The translations under genes and the position numbers were made by a program. From the NCBI GenBank assembly GCA_947649615.1, contig CANSSG010000016.1, positions 1-60,175 of the forward strand: a stretch of 60,175 nucleotides of DNA, given 5' to 3'. The notes beneath the pieces are model-generated. The model searched no databases, was not told the origin of the DNA, and saw only the letters and a list, made by a program, of their open reading frames with translations. Of the stretch, positions 35,812 through 44,096 are shown piece after piece; within the stretch, counting starts at the first letter, position 1, and every line of letters begins with the position of its first letter. This DNA is from an uncultured Clostridia bacterium. GTDB taxonomy: Bacteria > Bacillota > Clostridia > Oscillospirales > Oscillospiraceae.

Positions 35812-35852
35812 GATATAATTAAACGGAGCGGACCGGCTTTGCCAGTCCGCTC
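35812..35852 (-). terminator. Terminator of the desulfurase-like gene
   Basis: GAGCGGAC (35826-35833) pairs with GTCCGCTC (35845-35852); on the minus strand it is followed by CGTTTAATTATAT. Confidence 0.6.
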
Positions 35853-35880
35853 TGCTTGGCTATTCTATACGGTTCCCCGC

Positions 35881-37038
35881 TCACCCCTGTCCCGCAGCGA
35901 TTTTACCTATGGCTGCTGCCGCCGACGAAATCTCCTCAGAGGTGGTGTACCAGCCAGGGCTGAAGCGCACGGTGCCTTGCGGGAACGTACCCAGGGTTCT
36001 ATGGGCGGCAGGGGCGCAGTGCAGGCCGCAGCGGGTGAGGATGCCGAATTGCTGCTCCAGGCAGAACGCCGCTTCCGCATTGTCCTGCTCTAAAAAGTCT
36101 ATGGAAATCACGCCCGCGCGGTTTTCCAGCGACCACGGTCCCGCCAGCCGGATGTTGGGAATATCCCGCAGCTCCGCCAGGAATTGGCCGGCCAATTCTT
36201 CTTCCCGCCGCCGAAAGGCCTCAACGCCGGTTTCCAGAATAAACTCCACAGCGGCGTGAAAGCCGTAGATGCCCGGCAGATTCGGCGTACCGGACTCCAA
36301 ACTGTCCGGCATGTAGGCGGGCTGGCGTTCGGAATCCGATGCGCTGCCTGTGCCGCCGGTAATGAGCGGCGTCAGGCCCTTTGCAAATTCTGGCGACAAC
36401 AGCAGTGCGCCAATCCCAGAAGGACCCATCAGGCCCTTGTGTCCCGGCACCGACAGCGCCGATAGGCCCCAGCCTTCGAAATCTATGTCCCAATGCCCCG
36501 CCGTCTGGGCGGCGTCCAGCAGGAGGGGAATCCCACGCTCACGGCAGATTTTCCCAATTGCGGCTGCGTCTTGTATGCCACCGCCTACGTTGGAGCTGTG
36601 GGCTATTACTACCAGCCGCGTGTTGGGGCGGAGCAGCGGCAGAAGGTCTGCCGGGTCCAGATACCCCTCCCCATTGCAGGGAATGCGGTCAAAGGTTACC
36701 CCCTGGTCTGCCAGGCTGTGCAGCGGGCGCATGACGGCGTTGTGCTCCATGCTGCTGGTAATGCAGTGGTCTCCGGGCTTCAGCCAGCCCCGGAGCGCCA
36801 TATTCAGCCCCATCGTGTTGCCGCTGGTCAAAATGCAGTGGGTGGGGTCGCTGTGGTGGAACAGCTTGCACAGCCCTTCCCGCAGCAGCAGCGTAGTCAT
36901 GCCCGCGTCCTGTGCGCTGGCATAAACGCCGCGATTGATGGACGCTCCCACCTCTGTCAAATAGCGTGCCATGGAAGCGGCTACGGCAGGGGGCTTAGGA
37001 AAAGAAGTGGCGGCGTTATCTAGGTATATCTGGCTCAT
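35881..37038 (-). CDS. Selenium-associated aminotransferase class V / cysteine desulfurase-like protein
   Basis: A 385-residue PLP enzyme of the family modelled on E. faecalis EF2568 (TIGR01977), which tracks with YedE/YedF-type selenium genes. Signs are YLDNAATSFPKP at the start, the PLP lysine in VPGHKGLMGPSG, and the sulfur/selenium-carrying cysteine in LTRCGLHCAP. It may release selenium from selenocysteine or sulfur from cysteine for selenophosphate synthesis. It lies divergent from yedE-yedF-DUF3343. ATG at 37038 has GGAGA 7 bases upstream; a Met nine codons earlier is less likely. Confidence 0.9.
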   Translation of the reverse strand: MSQIYLDNAATSFPKPPAVAASMARYLTEVGASINRGVYASAQDAGMTTLLLREGLCKLFHHSDPTHCILTSGNTMGLNMALRGWLKPGDHCITSSMEHNAVMRPLHSLADQGVTFDRIPCNGEGYLDPADLLPLLRPNTRLVVIAHSSNVGGGIQDAAAIGKICRERGIPLLLDAAQTAGHWDIDFEGWGLSALSVPGHKGLMGPSGIGALLLSPEFAKGLTPLITGGTGSASDSERQPAYMPDSLESGTPNLPGIYGFHAAVEFILETGVEAFRRREEELAGQFLAELRDIPNIRLAGPWSLENRAGVISIDFLEQDNAEAAFCLEQQFGILTRCGLHCAPAAHRTLGTFPQGTVRFSPGWYTTSEEISSAAAAIGKIAAGQG

Positions 37039-37345
37039 ATCGCTGTCTCCTATAGAAGTATTCAATCAGTAAAAGCCATTGCAATCCAAATCACAATAGG
37101 CTATTTCTGAAAGCATTTAGCGCAAAAGCCGCGCTTTTTCGCCTGTTTTTACAATTTTACTGTACCACAAAATTTTTCTTGATGCAACTGTTTTCTCGCC
37201 GGGAAGGCAAAAAGGAAATTCATCTTGCTTTTGGCAATGAAAAACGATATATTGGGTGTCAGGATAGGGCGATTTGCCCACATCCCCGTGGCCGTCATTA
37301 GAGCCGCGCCAGAATTTTTCGGAGAATCGAGAGGAGAAAACATTT
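37039..37345. promoter_or_regulatory. Divergent control region of the desulfurase-like gene and yedE
   Basis: 307 bases without a gene. Leftward promoter: TTGCAT (37187-37182), 17-base spacer, TACAGT (37164-37159). Rightward promoter: TTGCTT (37225-37230), 17-base spacer, TATATT (37248-37253). A small stem GGGC-gattt-GCCC lies at about 37267-37279 in the yedE leader. Confidence 0.6.
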
Positions 37346-38443
37346 ATGCCAAAAGAAAGCTTTATCAAGCGCTATGGCCTGCTCATTGGGACAGGCCTGG
37401 TGGTGGGAGCGGCGGCGGTGCTGCTGACAGCCCTGGGCAATCCGGCCAACATGGGCTTCTGCATCGCCTGCTTCCTGCGGGACATCGCCGGAGCCTTGAA
37501 CTTCCAGCGGGCCGGATTTGACGCCGAGGCCGGCACCGGCATCGTCCAGTACATCCGCCCTGAGATTATCGGCCTGGTGCTGGGGTCCACCGCGATTGCC
37601 TTCGCCAAGAAGGAATTTCGCCCCAAAGGGGGTTCTTCCCCTATGATCCGCTTCATCGTGGCGGTTTTCGTCATGATTGGCGCGCTGGTGTTCCTGGGCT
37701 GCCCCCTGCGCATGGTTATCCGTATCGGCGGCGGCGACCTGAACGCGGTTGTCGGCCTGGTGGGCTTCGCCCTGGGTATTCTCCTTGGCATCGCGTTCCT
37801 GAAGAAGGGCTTCAGCCTGCGCCGTGCGTATCAGCAGTCCATGGCGGAGGGCCTGATTTTCCCGGTCCTGATGGTGGGACTGCTGGTTCTGCTGATGATG
37901 CGTCCGGACTTCATCATTTTCAGTGCCAAAGGCCCCGGCTCCATGGCGGCTCCCGTCCTGGCCGCCCTGCTGGTTGCCGTGATTGTGGGCATTCTGGCCC
38001 AGCGTTCCCGCCTGTGCATGGTGGGCGGCATCCGTGACGCGGTGATGTTCAAGGATTTCCGTCTGATTTCCGCCTTCATCGCCATCATTGTGGCGGTGCT
38101 TATCGGCAATCTGGCCCTGAGCAAGTTCAGTCTGGGCTTCGTTGATCAGCCCATCGCCCATTCCGAAGCCACCTGGAACCTGATGGGCATGGTCCTGGTA
38201 GGCTGGGGTTCCGTCCTGCTGGGCGGCTGCCCCCTGCGCCAATTGATCCTGGCCGGTGAGGGCAATACCGACTCTGCCGTCACCGTTACCGGCTACATCG
38301 TCGGCGCGGCGGTGTCCCATAACTTCGGCCTGGCCTCTTCCGCTACCGGCATCGGCACTGGCCCTGTCGCTATTGCGGTTGTGGTTGGCTTTGTGGTTCT
38401 GGCAGTTATTTCCTTGATGAATATGCAGAAATTGGAGGGTTAA
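37346..38443 (+). CDS. yedE: YedE-type putative selenium transporter
   Basis: A 365-residue membrane protein with about nine to ten hydrophobic segments, YeeE/YedE fold. The conserved thiol motifs are GFCIACFLRD (near 31-40), GCPLRM (near 121), RLCMVGGIRDA and a second GCPLRQ, as expected for sulfur/selenium-ion carriers. With the 67-residue YedF and the DUF3343 protein directly downstream it fits the selenium-specific branch (TIGR04112). Transport of a selenium species is inferred from this context. The ATG at 37346 has GAGGAGA upstream. Confidence 0.9.
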   Translation: MPKESFIKRYGLLIGTGLVVGAAAVLLTALGNPANMGFCIACFLRDIAGALNFQRAGFDAEAGTGIVQYIRPEIIGLVLGSTAIAFAKKEFRPKGGSSPMIRFIVAVFVMIGALVFLGCPLRMVIRIGGGDLNAVVGLVGFALGILLGIAFLKKGFSLRRAYQQSMAEGLIFPVLMVGLLVLLMMRPDFIIFSAKGPGSMAAPVLAALLVAVIVGILAQRSRLCMVGGIRDAVMFKDFRLISAFIAIIVAVLIGNLALSKFSLGFVDQPIAHSEATWNLMGMVLVGWGSVLLGGCPLRQLILAGEGNTDSAVTVTGYIVGAAVSHNFGLASSATGIGTGPVAIAVVVGFVVLAVISLMNMQKLEG

Positions 38444-38447
38444 TGGT

Positions 38448-38651
38448 ATGATTGATGCGCGTGGATATTCCTGCCCCACCCCTGTGGTGATGGTGCAGAA
38501 GGCCGTCAAGGACGGCGGACCCTCCAAGCTGGAGGTGGCTGTAGACAACCAGTGCTCCGTAGAGAATGTGACCCGGTTCGCCCGGAACGCCGGTTATCAG
38601 GTGAAGGTAGTGGATTTCGAGGGCGATTTTAAGCTGCTGCTGTCAAAGTAA
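38448..38651 (+). CDS. yedF: YedF/TusA-like sulfurtransferase (selenium delivery)
   Basis: A 67-residue protein of the SirA/TusA/YedF fold. The active cysteine sits in RGYSCPTPVVMVQKA, followed by the helix and the C-terminal strands. It likely accepts a persulfide or perselenide group on that cysteine. Four bases separate it from yedE, and the start of the DUF3343 gene shares its last base. Full-length YedF proteins are about 200 residues; this is the single-domain form. Confidence 0.88.
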   Translation: MIDARGYSCPTPVVMVQKAVKDGGPSKLEVAVDNQCSVENVTRFARNAGYQVKVVDFEGDFKLLLSK

Positions 38652-38896
38652 TGGAACAGTATGTGGCTACCTTTCACACCCACCTGGCGGCGCTGCGGAG
38701 CTGCAACGCGCTGAAAAAGGCCGGGGTCGATGGCGCCTGCCTGGCGCCTGTCCCCCGGCGGCTGAGTTCTTCCTGCGGCACCTGTGTTTTCTATGGCGCA
38801 GAGGACGCCATGCTTGCCTGCATGGACGCCGACCTGGAAGCGGTCTACCGGCGGGAGGAGGCTTCGTTTGCCTTGGTACACCAGGGGGACGATTGA
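38651..38896 (+). CDS. DUF3343 protein (putative Se/S carrier)
   Basis: An 81-residue protein of the DUF3343 family, often called putative Se/S carrier-like. Cysteines C18, C30, C42, C45 and C57 are visible; CGTCVFYG (from 42) is the likely reactive site. It overlaps yedF by one base and ends before a strong terminator. Co-occurrence with YedE and YedF implies a selenium relay. No biochemical role is proven. Confidence 0.85.
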   Translation: MEQYVATFHTHLAALRSCNALKKAGVDGACLAPVPRRLSSSCGTCVFYGAEDAMLACMDADLEAVYRREEASFALVHQGDD

Positions 38897-38919
38897 CAGC
38901 GGAAAACGAACATAGCTTA

Positions 38920-38954
38920 AGGGGCTGCGCCACTGGCGCAGCCCCTCGCTTTTT
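38920..38954 (+). terminator. Terminator of yedE-yedF-DUF3343
   Basis: Perfect 12-bp stem AGGGGCTGCGCC / GGCGCAGCCCCT with loop ACT, then CGCTTTTT. Confidence 0.9.
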
Positions 38955-38980
38955 GTTCGCCTGCCTGCATACGCAGGGAA

Positions 38981-39274
38981 TCAGCCTAAACGAACCTCCT
39001 GGGCTTCCTCCGGAAGGAAGCAGCCCTTCATGTCATACTTGTTGTAGCCGCTATAATCAGAAAGCGCACGGCCTTGCAGGAAATAACTGCGGATAAACCG
39101 CTTGCCGTCTACACAGGTCCAGTTCTCCTGGTCCCAGCTCAGGTAGCCGTCCTCATCCGTGCGTTTTTCCGCGAAAATCAGGTCTACCTGGCGGTTATGG
39201 TTGGCGACCAGGTCTATTAGCTGCTCTACTGTCAGGTCAAGGTCTGCCTTGTTGACAATATCAATGACTTTCAT
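38981..39274 (-). CDS. 97-residue protein of unknown function ending the grd operon
   Basis: I do not recognise this family. It begins MKVIDIVNKADLDLTVEQLI, is acidic with many aromatics (WDQENW, YSGYNKYD), has two cysteines (C54, C85) and no signal or membrane segment. It starts 12 bases after grdD on the same strand, so it is the ninth gene of the glycine reductase operon, and ends near the convergent selenium genes' terminator. The ribosome site (GGCAGG) is weak. Position suggests a role tied to the reductase or acetyl phosphate use; no function can be assigned. Confidence 0.75.
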   Translation of the reverse strand: MKVIDIVNKADLDLTVEQLIDLVANHNRQVDLIFAEKRTDEDGYLSWDQENWTCVDGKRFIRSYFLQGRALSDYSGYNKYDMKGCFLPEEAQEVRLG

Positions 39275-39286
39275 CCTGCCGCCCCC

Positions 39287-40435
39287 TTATCCGATATATC
39301 CGGCGGCTTTCAGGATTTCCTGGGCCTTGGCGTGGTTCGCTTCGCTCATCATCACCAGCGGGCCGGTGCAGCCCATCCCAGTCTCCGCGTAGATTCCAGC
39401 CTTCCAGAGGGCCTTGGCGGCGTCCTCCAGATCCATCACCTCAATGCCGGGGATGCTGGCGGTACATGGCTCGGCGGGAGGGGCCTTGACCTCTTCCTCA
39501 CCGGCGGGCTTGGCAGCGGACTTGCGGTCTGCCAGTATCTTGCTCAGCCCCGCCTTCTCTGCGGCGGCGAACTCCTGGGCGGCAATGGCAAAGACCTTGC
39601 CCCGCACCAGCTGGGCGGCAAACTCCAGGGCGTTGGCTACCAGGGGCGCGCCGCTGGCCCGGGAGACGATCAGCACCAGCTTGTCATAGCCGGGGCCAAT
39701 GCCCGGGCCATAGCCGTATCCGGCGGACTCAAAGCTGCCGCCAGTGGTGTAGGCGGAGAGCATCTTCACCAGCACGTTTCCGGTGAGACTGTCGCACACC
39801 AGGACGTCGGGGGTGCCTTGCAGTACGTCGTTGCCGCGAAGCACCGCACCGCCGTCGGAACGGGCGGATTCCGCCCAGCGGAAAGCGTAGCCGTTCTTTT
39901 GCAGTTGGTTCAGCGCCATCTCTGTTTGCCGCGCACCGTCTACATTCAGGATGCCCACCGTGGGATCCTGTACGCCGCAGGCTTTGGCCGTGATGATGCC
40001 GTACACCGCGTTTTTGATCATCCCCTCAATCCGGTCCGCGCTGGCGGTGCCGGTAGAGGTGGCAATGAACATCTCTTTTCCCTTGGCGGGTGTGACAACG
40101 CGGCCTACGGTGGACACGCCGATGGAGAAGGGGAAGTGCATGGTGACGGCGCCGTCTACCTCGCCGGTTTCCACCATCTGCTCCATCTTTTTGTGGCCCT
40201 CGTCCTCGCTGCCTACATGGACGGTGGTGACCCCTTCCGCTTCCAGGGTGCCGATATAGCGCACGTCTACCCCGCGGCGGGCGGCGGCTACGGCGGCGGC
40301 CATAGCGTTCTCCTCGCCGTGCTCACTGCCCATGCCGGTCAGGGCAATCCGGGGCTTGGGTCCGAAAGACCCGGTTTCCAGGCCCTCCGCCATTTCCAGA
40401 AACGCCTTGGCAATGGTTTTTTCCAGATTACTCAT
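39287..40435 (-). CDS. grdD: Glycine reductase complex protein C, alpha subunit
   Basis: The 382-residue GrdD works with GrdC to release acetyl phosphate from the Se-carboxymethyl group of GrdA. Motifs include IALTGMGSEHGEENAM, a PlsX/phosphotransacetylase-like DSLTGNVLVKMLSAYTTGGSF and a C-terminal TGMGCTGPLVMMSE with a conserved cysteine. Start ATG 40435 has GGGAGG 7 bases before it; an ATG two codons earlier touches the site. Follows grdC by 15 bases. Confidence 0.96.
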   Translation of the reverse strand: MSNLEKTIAKAFLEMAEGLETGSFGPKPRIALTGMGSEHGEENAMAAAVAAARRGVDVRYIGTLEAEGVTTVHVGSEDEGHKKMEQMVETGEVDGAVTMHFPFSIGVSTVGRVVTPAKGKEMFIATSTGTASADRIEGMIKNAVYGIITAKACGVQDPTVGILNVDGARQTEMALNQLQKNGYAFRWAESARSDGGAVLRGNDVLQGTPDVLVCDSLTGNVLVKMLSAYTTGGSFESAGYGYGPGIGPGYDKLVLIVSRASGAPLVANALEFAAQLVRGKVFAIAAQEFAAAEKAGLSKILADRKSAAKPAGEEEVKAPPAEPCTASIPGIEVMDLEDAAKALWKAGIYAETGMGCTGPLVMMSEANHAKAQEILKAAGYIG

Positions 40436-40450
40436 AGCCATCCTCCCGCC

Positions 40451-41995
40451 TTATTCGGCCTGGGCCAGCAGTGTGGCGGCAAAGTCCTTCATGGCCTTGG
40501 CAATCATGCCCTTCACCTCGTCCTCGCTGACCCCGGCTTCCGCTTTCTCCGCGCCGGTGTTGGCCTGGATGACAAAGGATACGCCGTCAAAGAGGTTGGT
40601 CATGCGGCCCAGGAACAGGGAGCCTTTGCCGATGATCATAACCCGGTTCAGCTTCCCGGCCATGATGTCGTTGCGGGCAAACCCGATATAGGGTACGCCG
40701 GAGGGGATATGGCCCTGGGTAGGCGCCCAGCCGGTGAGGCCGTGCTTTACCGGGAAGGTGGCCAGGTCCGTCTTTTGCAGCTCGCCCCGCTTCACCGCCA
40801 GGGCGGCAATCATTTTATAGTTGGACAGCGGCACGTCGCCTGCGCCGGCGGGCTTGGTGATATCCGGGTTCTGCATTTCCGGGGAATATTTGTCGATGTC
40901 CGTGATCTTCAGGCCGTGCTTGTCCAGGGGATTGGTCACCAGGCTGGAGATAACCGCCTGAGGCGCGGAGCCGGTGCCTACTGTGTGGCGGCCCAGCATA
41001 TCCAGGTTAACCTCCGGGCTTACGCCGTCGTCCTGGGTCAGCACTACCGCGAAACCGCCAACCATGTCCTCCATGATGGGCAGGCCCTTCTTCACATGGT
41101 CCTTGCCGTTCATGCCCAGCTTGGCGGTGCAGCCGCCGGCGGTAACCACGACGGTCTTGTACGCGCCGGATGCCACCAGGGCGGCGGCTTCAATCATGGC
41201 GTGGGCAGGCGCCGCGCAGAAGCCACGGGCGTCGGAGCCGGTGGCGTTGGCAAGGCCGGCGATCTCCGCAGCGGACTTGGCGAAGTTGCCGCCGCCCCGC
41301 TGGTTCATGTCGCCGCAGGCTTCCTCGGCGCAGTCCACCACGTATTCTACGTCTTCCTTGGCGATGCCCGCGTTCTTCACGGCGGACAGCAGCGCCATCA
41401 CGGAGCTGGCTTTGCTCACCAGGTTCTCATGCATGACGTGGGCGGAGAGGTTCACGTCGATATCGTGGGCGCGGTTGACGCAGCCAACCAGCGCACCGTT
41501 GTGGTAAAGGCCCTCAGAGTGCTCCTCATTGACCAGACGGGCAATCTCTTCCCCGGCAGTCTGGGCCTCGGGAATCCGGGCCAGGATGGTTTCATCCATG
41601 ATGGGGTTGGCTGCCAAGGCAGCACGGTGGGCGTCGGCAAAGCCCTGCTCCAGCTTCACCAGGCCGAACACATCGCAGGCCTGCATCAGCAGCAGGAACT
41701 CTTCCTGGGGCATCATCTGCCCGAAGGGGCCGAAACGGTCTGAAACATCGCAGGCCTTGTCGCACCAGGGCTGGGCCACTTCCGCCAGCTCGTCAGGGTG
41801 CTTATTGCCGATATAGACCTGGTTGGGCCAATAGGAGAGGGCCTGGTCAAAGCTGCGGATATGGCTGGGCAGCTCCTTGAGATACTCGCTCTCCGGGTTC
41901 ACAATGCGCTCTGTGGTCTGCGTGGTCCCGTTGTGCAGGACCATGTCGGGGGTATGCACCAGGATGTACCCGGCGCCCTTGATAACGCTTTTCAT
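40451..41995 (-). CDS. grdC: Glycine reductase complex protein C, beta subunit
   Basis: The 514-residue GrdC is a ketoacyl-synthase-III-like protein that forms an acetyl-thioester from the selenoprotein A intermediate. Visible are the typical start (SVIKGAGYILVHTPDMVLHNGTTQTTER), an active-site cysteine in RGFCAAPAHAMIEAA, and SGAYKTVVVTAGGCTAKLGM. The ATG at 41995 is preferred over a GTG three codons earlier that is crowded by the AAAGG site. Between grdA and grdC lies a strong terminator, so expression may be lower than that of grdA. Confidence 0.96.
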   Translation of the reverse strand: MKSVIKGAGYILVHTPDMVLHNGTTQTTERIVNPESEYLKELPSHIRSFDQALSYWPNQVYIGNKHPDELAEVAQPWCDKACDVSDRFGPFGQMMPQEEFLLLMQACDVFGLVKLEQGFADAHRAALAANPIMDETILARIPEAQTAGEEIARLVNEEHSEGLYHNGALVGCVNRAHDIDVNLSAHVMHENLVSKASSVMALLSAVKNAGIAKEDVEYVVDCAEEACGDMNQRGGGNFAKSAAEIAGLANATGSDARGFCAAPAHAMIEAAALVASGAYKTVVVTAGGCTAKLGMNGKDHVKKGLPIMEDMVGGFAVVLTQDDGVSPEVNLDMLGRHTVGTGSAPQAVISSLVTNPLDKHGLKITDIDKYSPEMQNPDITKPAGAGDVPLSNYKMIAALAVKRGELQKTDLATFPVKHGLTGWAPTQGHIPSGVPYIGFARNDIMAGKLNRVMIIGKGSLFLGRMTNLFDGVSFVIQANTGAEKAEAGVSEDEVKGMIAKAMKDFAATLLAQAE

Positions 41996-42033
41996 AATGT
42001 CCACAGCCTTTCTTTTATTGGTAAATTTTGGCG

Positions 42034-42060
42034 CATGCTTTTTCTGAAAGAAAAAGCATG
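42034..42060. repeat. Inverted repeat in the grdC leader
   Basis: Perfect 11-base arms CATGCTTTTTC / GAAAAAGCATG around TGAAA, about 40 bases upstream of grdC. Could protect the 5' end of a processed grdCD message. Confidence 0.6.
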
Positions 42061-42121
42061 AAAAAGAACCTTAACCTTGAGACAATACTGCATCAGAGGA
42101 AGAAGCGGTACGCGAAAATAC

Positions 42122-42153
42122 AAAAAAGGGCGGCGGCTAACCAGCCGCCGCCC
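42122..42153 (-). terminator. Strong terminator between grdA and grdC
   Basis: Minus strand: perfect 10-bp GC stem GGGCGGCGGC / GCCGCCGCCC around TGGTTA, followed by TTTTTTG. It lies 13 bases after the grdA stop, inside the grd operon. Confidence 0.9.
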
Positions 42154-42166
42154 TTACCTGCGTCGA

Positions 42167-42643
42167 TCAGCCCAGGTACTTGCAGTGTTCATCGCGAATG
42201 GCGCTCATCTCATTGATGATGTCATCCACATCCAGAACCATCTCCATCATGGAGACCTGCTCGTCATAGACGGCGTCGTCAAACTCCGCCTTCACTTCGG
42301 GCTCGCACACATGGTAAACCGTGAGTCCCAACGAGACTCCTGTCAACGGACCGGCATAAGTGGGGTCACCGGCGGTCACTGTCTCAGCGGCCAGGCCGGA
42401 GGCTTCGCCCTCAGCAGCGCCCAGGAGAACAACAATGTTCTCGGGGCCGTACTGCTCAGCGAACTCCTTGACTCTCTTCTGATTTTCCAGATCCATTGCA
42501 CCAGCGGCCGTTCAGACGAAGCACTCCGTGGAGGAAAACACCACTTCGGCACCAGCAGACTGGGCGCAGGCCTCAATAGCCATGCCGGGAATGCCGTCGC
42601 GGTCACCAATGATGATGACCTTCTTGCCAGCTAAGATGCTCAT
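42167..42643 (-). CDS. grdA: Glycine reductase selenoprotein A (UGA = selenocysteine 44)
   Basis: The 158-residue small selenoprotein common to all glycine, sarcosine and betaine reductases. Its selenol takes the carboxymethyl group from protein B and passes it to protein C. An in-frame UGA at 42514-42512 falls in CFV[14 protein letters not shown], the invariant active site with the C41...Sec44 pair. Reading through gives exactly family length, with no other stop until 42167. Starts at ATG 42643 behind AGAAGGAGGT, a near-perfect ribosome site fitting high expression. The stretch after the UGA can form a SECIS-type hairpin. An automated caller would truncate it to a 109-residue piece starting at 42496. 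Confidence 0.97.
42475..42514 (-). promoter_or_regulatory. grdA UGA codon and predicted SECIS
   Basis: The UGA is followed by a weak hairpin in the next 30 bases, CCGC-TGGT-GC with a bulge before GG, exposing GGU in its loop. GGU loops are the feature read by SelB. The stem is short and the exact fold uncertain. Confidence 0.6.
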
Positions 42644-42707
42644 GTCACATACCTCCTTCTTCAGTTTTTATAGAATCCTTCCGGAATCTAACGATGGGGG
42701 ATACGCC

Positions 42708-43025
42708 TTAGGCGTACTTCTTGATCATGGCCTCTACGTTCTCGGGGGTGGCGTCCTCCTTGACGCAGGAGTCGATCATCTCGCCGTTCTCGTAGATAGC
42801 GATGACGGGCAGGCCCAGAATTTTCTGGCTGATGGCCAGGCGGCGGGCCTTGGTGGTGTTCAGGGCGCAGAACTTGATTTTCTCGCCGTAGGTCTCCGCA
42901 AAGGCGTGGACATGGGGCATAAGGGCCGCGCAGGGAATGCAGCCATCGCCGTAAAAGTCCACCAGCACCTTGCCCTCGGCCTTGAGGACCTCGGCCTCAA
43001 AGGTTGTTTTATCCAGCTCAAGCAT
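42708..43025 (-). CDS. trxA: Thioredoxin of the glycine reductase system
   Basis: A 105-residue thioredoxin with the unusual active site GCIPC (near 26-30) in place of WCGPC, a substitution typical of thioredoxins in glycine reductase clusters. It reduces the mixed selenide-sulfide of GrdA after each cycle. The cis-proline is in GLPVIAIY. ATG at 43025 lies 8 bases after TAGGAGG. It sits between trxB and grdA. Confidence 0.95.
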   Translation of the reverse strand: MLELDKTTFEAEVLKAEGKVLVDFYGDGCIPCAALMPHVHAFAETYGEKIKFCALNTTKARRLAISQKILGLPVIAIYENGEMIDSCVKEDATPENVEAMIKKYA

Positions 43026-43082
43026 GGTCATGGCCTCCTATTGTGTAAGATGAGAACATTATATCTCATTTTCAGTCAAAAA

Positions 43083-44021
43083 TCAATGGTTGCTGACATA
43101 ATGCTCCGCCTGCATGGCGGCAATCGCGCCGTCCGCAGCGGCGGTGACCACCTGGCGCAGGCTCTTGACACGGATGTCCCCTGCGGCGAATACGCCGGGG
43201 ATGTTGGTGTGCATGTTGTCATCCGTCTTGATATAGCCGTTCTCCATCTCCAGCATGCCCTCGAAGAGCTTGGAGTTGGGGTTATACCCGATGAAGCCGA
43301 ACAGGCCGAACAGGCCGTCCTCCTCGTCCGCTTCCACCGTGGTCAGTTCGCCGGTCTTTACGTTTTTCACCGTCATGGAATTGAGCAGGTCGTCGCCGTC
43401 TACACGGACTACCACGCTGTCCCACATGAAAGCGATCTTGGGATTGGCGAAAGCCTTCTCCTGAATGGACTTAGCCGCCCGCAGCTCGTCCCGGCGGTGG
43501 ATAATGGTCACCTTCCGGGCAAACTTGGTCAGGTACATGGCCTCCTCCACCGCGCTGTCGCCGCCGCCCACCACGTAGACCTCGAAGTCCTCGAAGAACG
43601 CCGCGTCGCAGGTAGCGCAGAAGGAAATGCCCTTGCCGGTAAACTTGCCTTCGTTCTCGCAGCCAATGGGCTTGGGGAATGCGCCGGTGGCGATAATGAC
43701 GCACTTGGCCAGGTATTCGCCCTTGGTACCCACCAGCTTCTTGACCTCGCCTTCCAGTTCCACGCTCTTGATGGCGTCCGTGCAGCGCTCCGCGCCGAAC
43801 TTCTTGGCCTGCTCGGTCATGCGGGCGATCAGGCTGGGTCCGCTCTCGCCCTCCACCATCTGGCCGGGATAGTTCTCAATCTCGTCCGTAATGGCGATCT
43901 GGCCGCCATCCTGCCCCTTTTCGATAATAAGGGTGCTCAGGCGGCTGCGTCCGGCGTAAAGGCCGGCCGTCAGGCCGGCGGGGCCGCCGCCCAAAATGAT
44001 TACATCATAAATCTTGCTCAT
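43083..44021 (-). CDS. trxB: Thioredoxin reductase
   Basis: A 312-residue FAD/NADPH flavoprotein. FAD motif GGGPAGLTAGLYAGR (about 11-25), redox pair CATC (near 135), NADPH motif GGGDSAVEEA and C-terminal GVFAAGDIR. It passes electrons from NADPH to the neighbouring TrxA and so to selenoprotein A. Same gene order as in other grd operons. ATG at 44021 follows AGGAGC. Confidence 0.96.
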   Translation of the reverse strand: MSKIYDVIILGGGPAGLTAGLYAGRSRLSTLIIEKGQDGGQIAITDEIENYPGQMVEGESGPSLIARMTEQAKKFGAERCTDAIKSVELEGEVKKLVGTKGEYLAKCVIIATGAFPKPIGCENEGKFTGKGISFCATCDAAFFEDFEVYVVGGGDSAVEEAMYLTKFARKVTIIHRRDELRAAKSIQEKAFANPKIAFMWDSVVVRVDGDDLLNSMTVKNVKTGELTTVEADEEDGLFGLFGFIGYNPNSKLFEGMLEMENGYIKTDDNMHTNIPGVFAAGDIRVKSLRQVVTAAADGAIAAMQAEHYVSNH

Positions 44022-44051
44022 AGCTTTTATAAGCTCCTGTATTCAGGAAGT

Positions 44052-44081
44052 CCGGGGCGGAGCCGGACGGCCCCGCCCCGG
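44052..44081. repeat. Intercistronic GC hairpin between grdB and trxB
   Basis: CCGGGGCGG pairs with CCGCCCCGG around a 12-base loop. No T-run, so a role in mRNA stability is more likely than termination. Confidence 0.55.
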
Positions 44082-44096
44082 CGGAATCGCCTGGAA

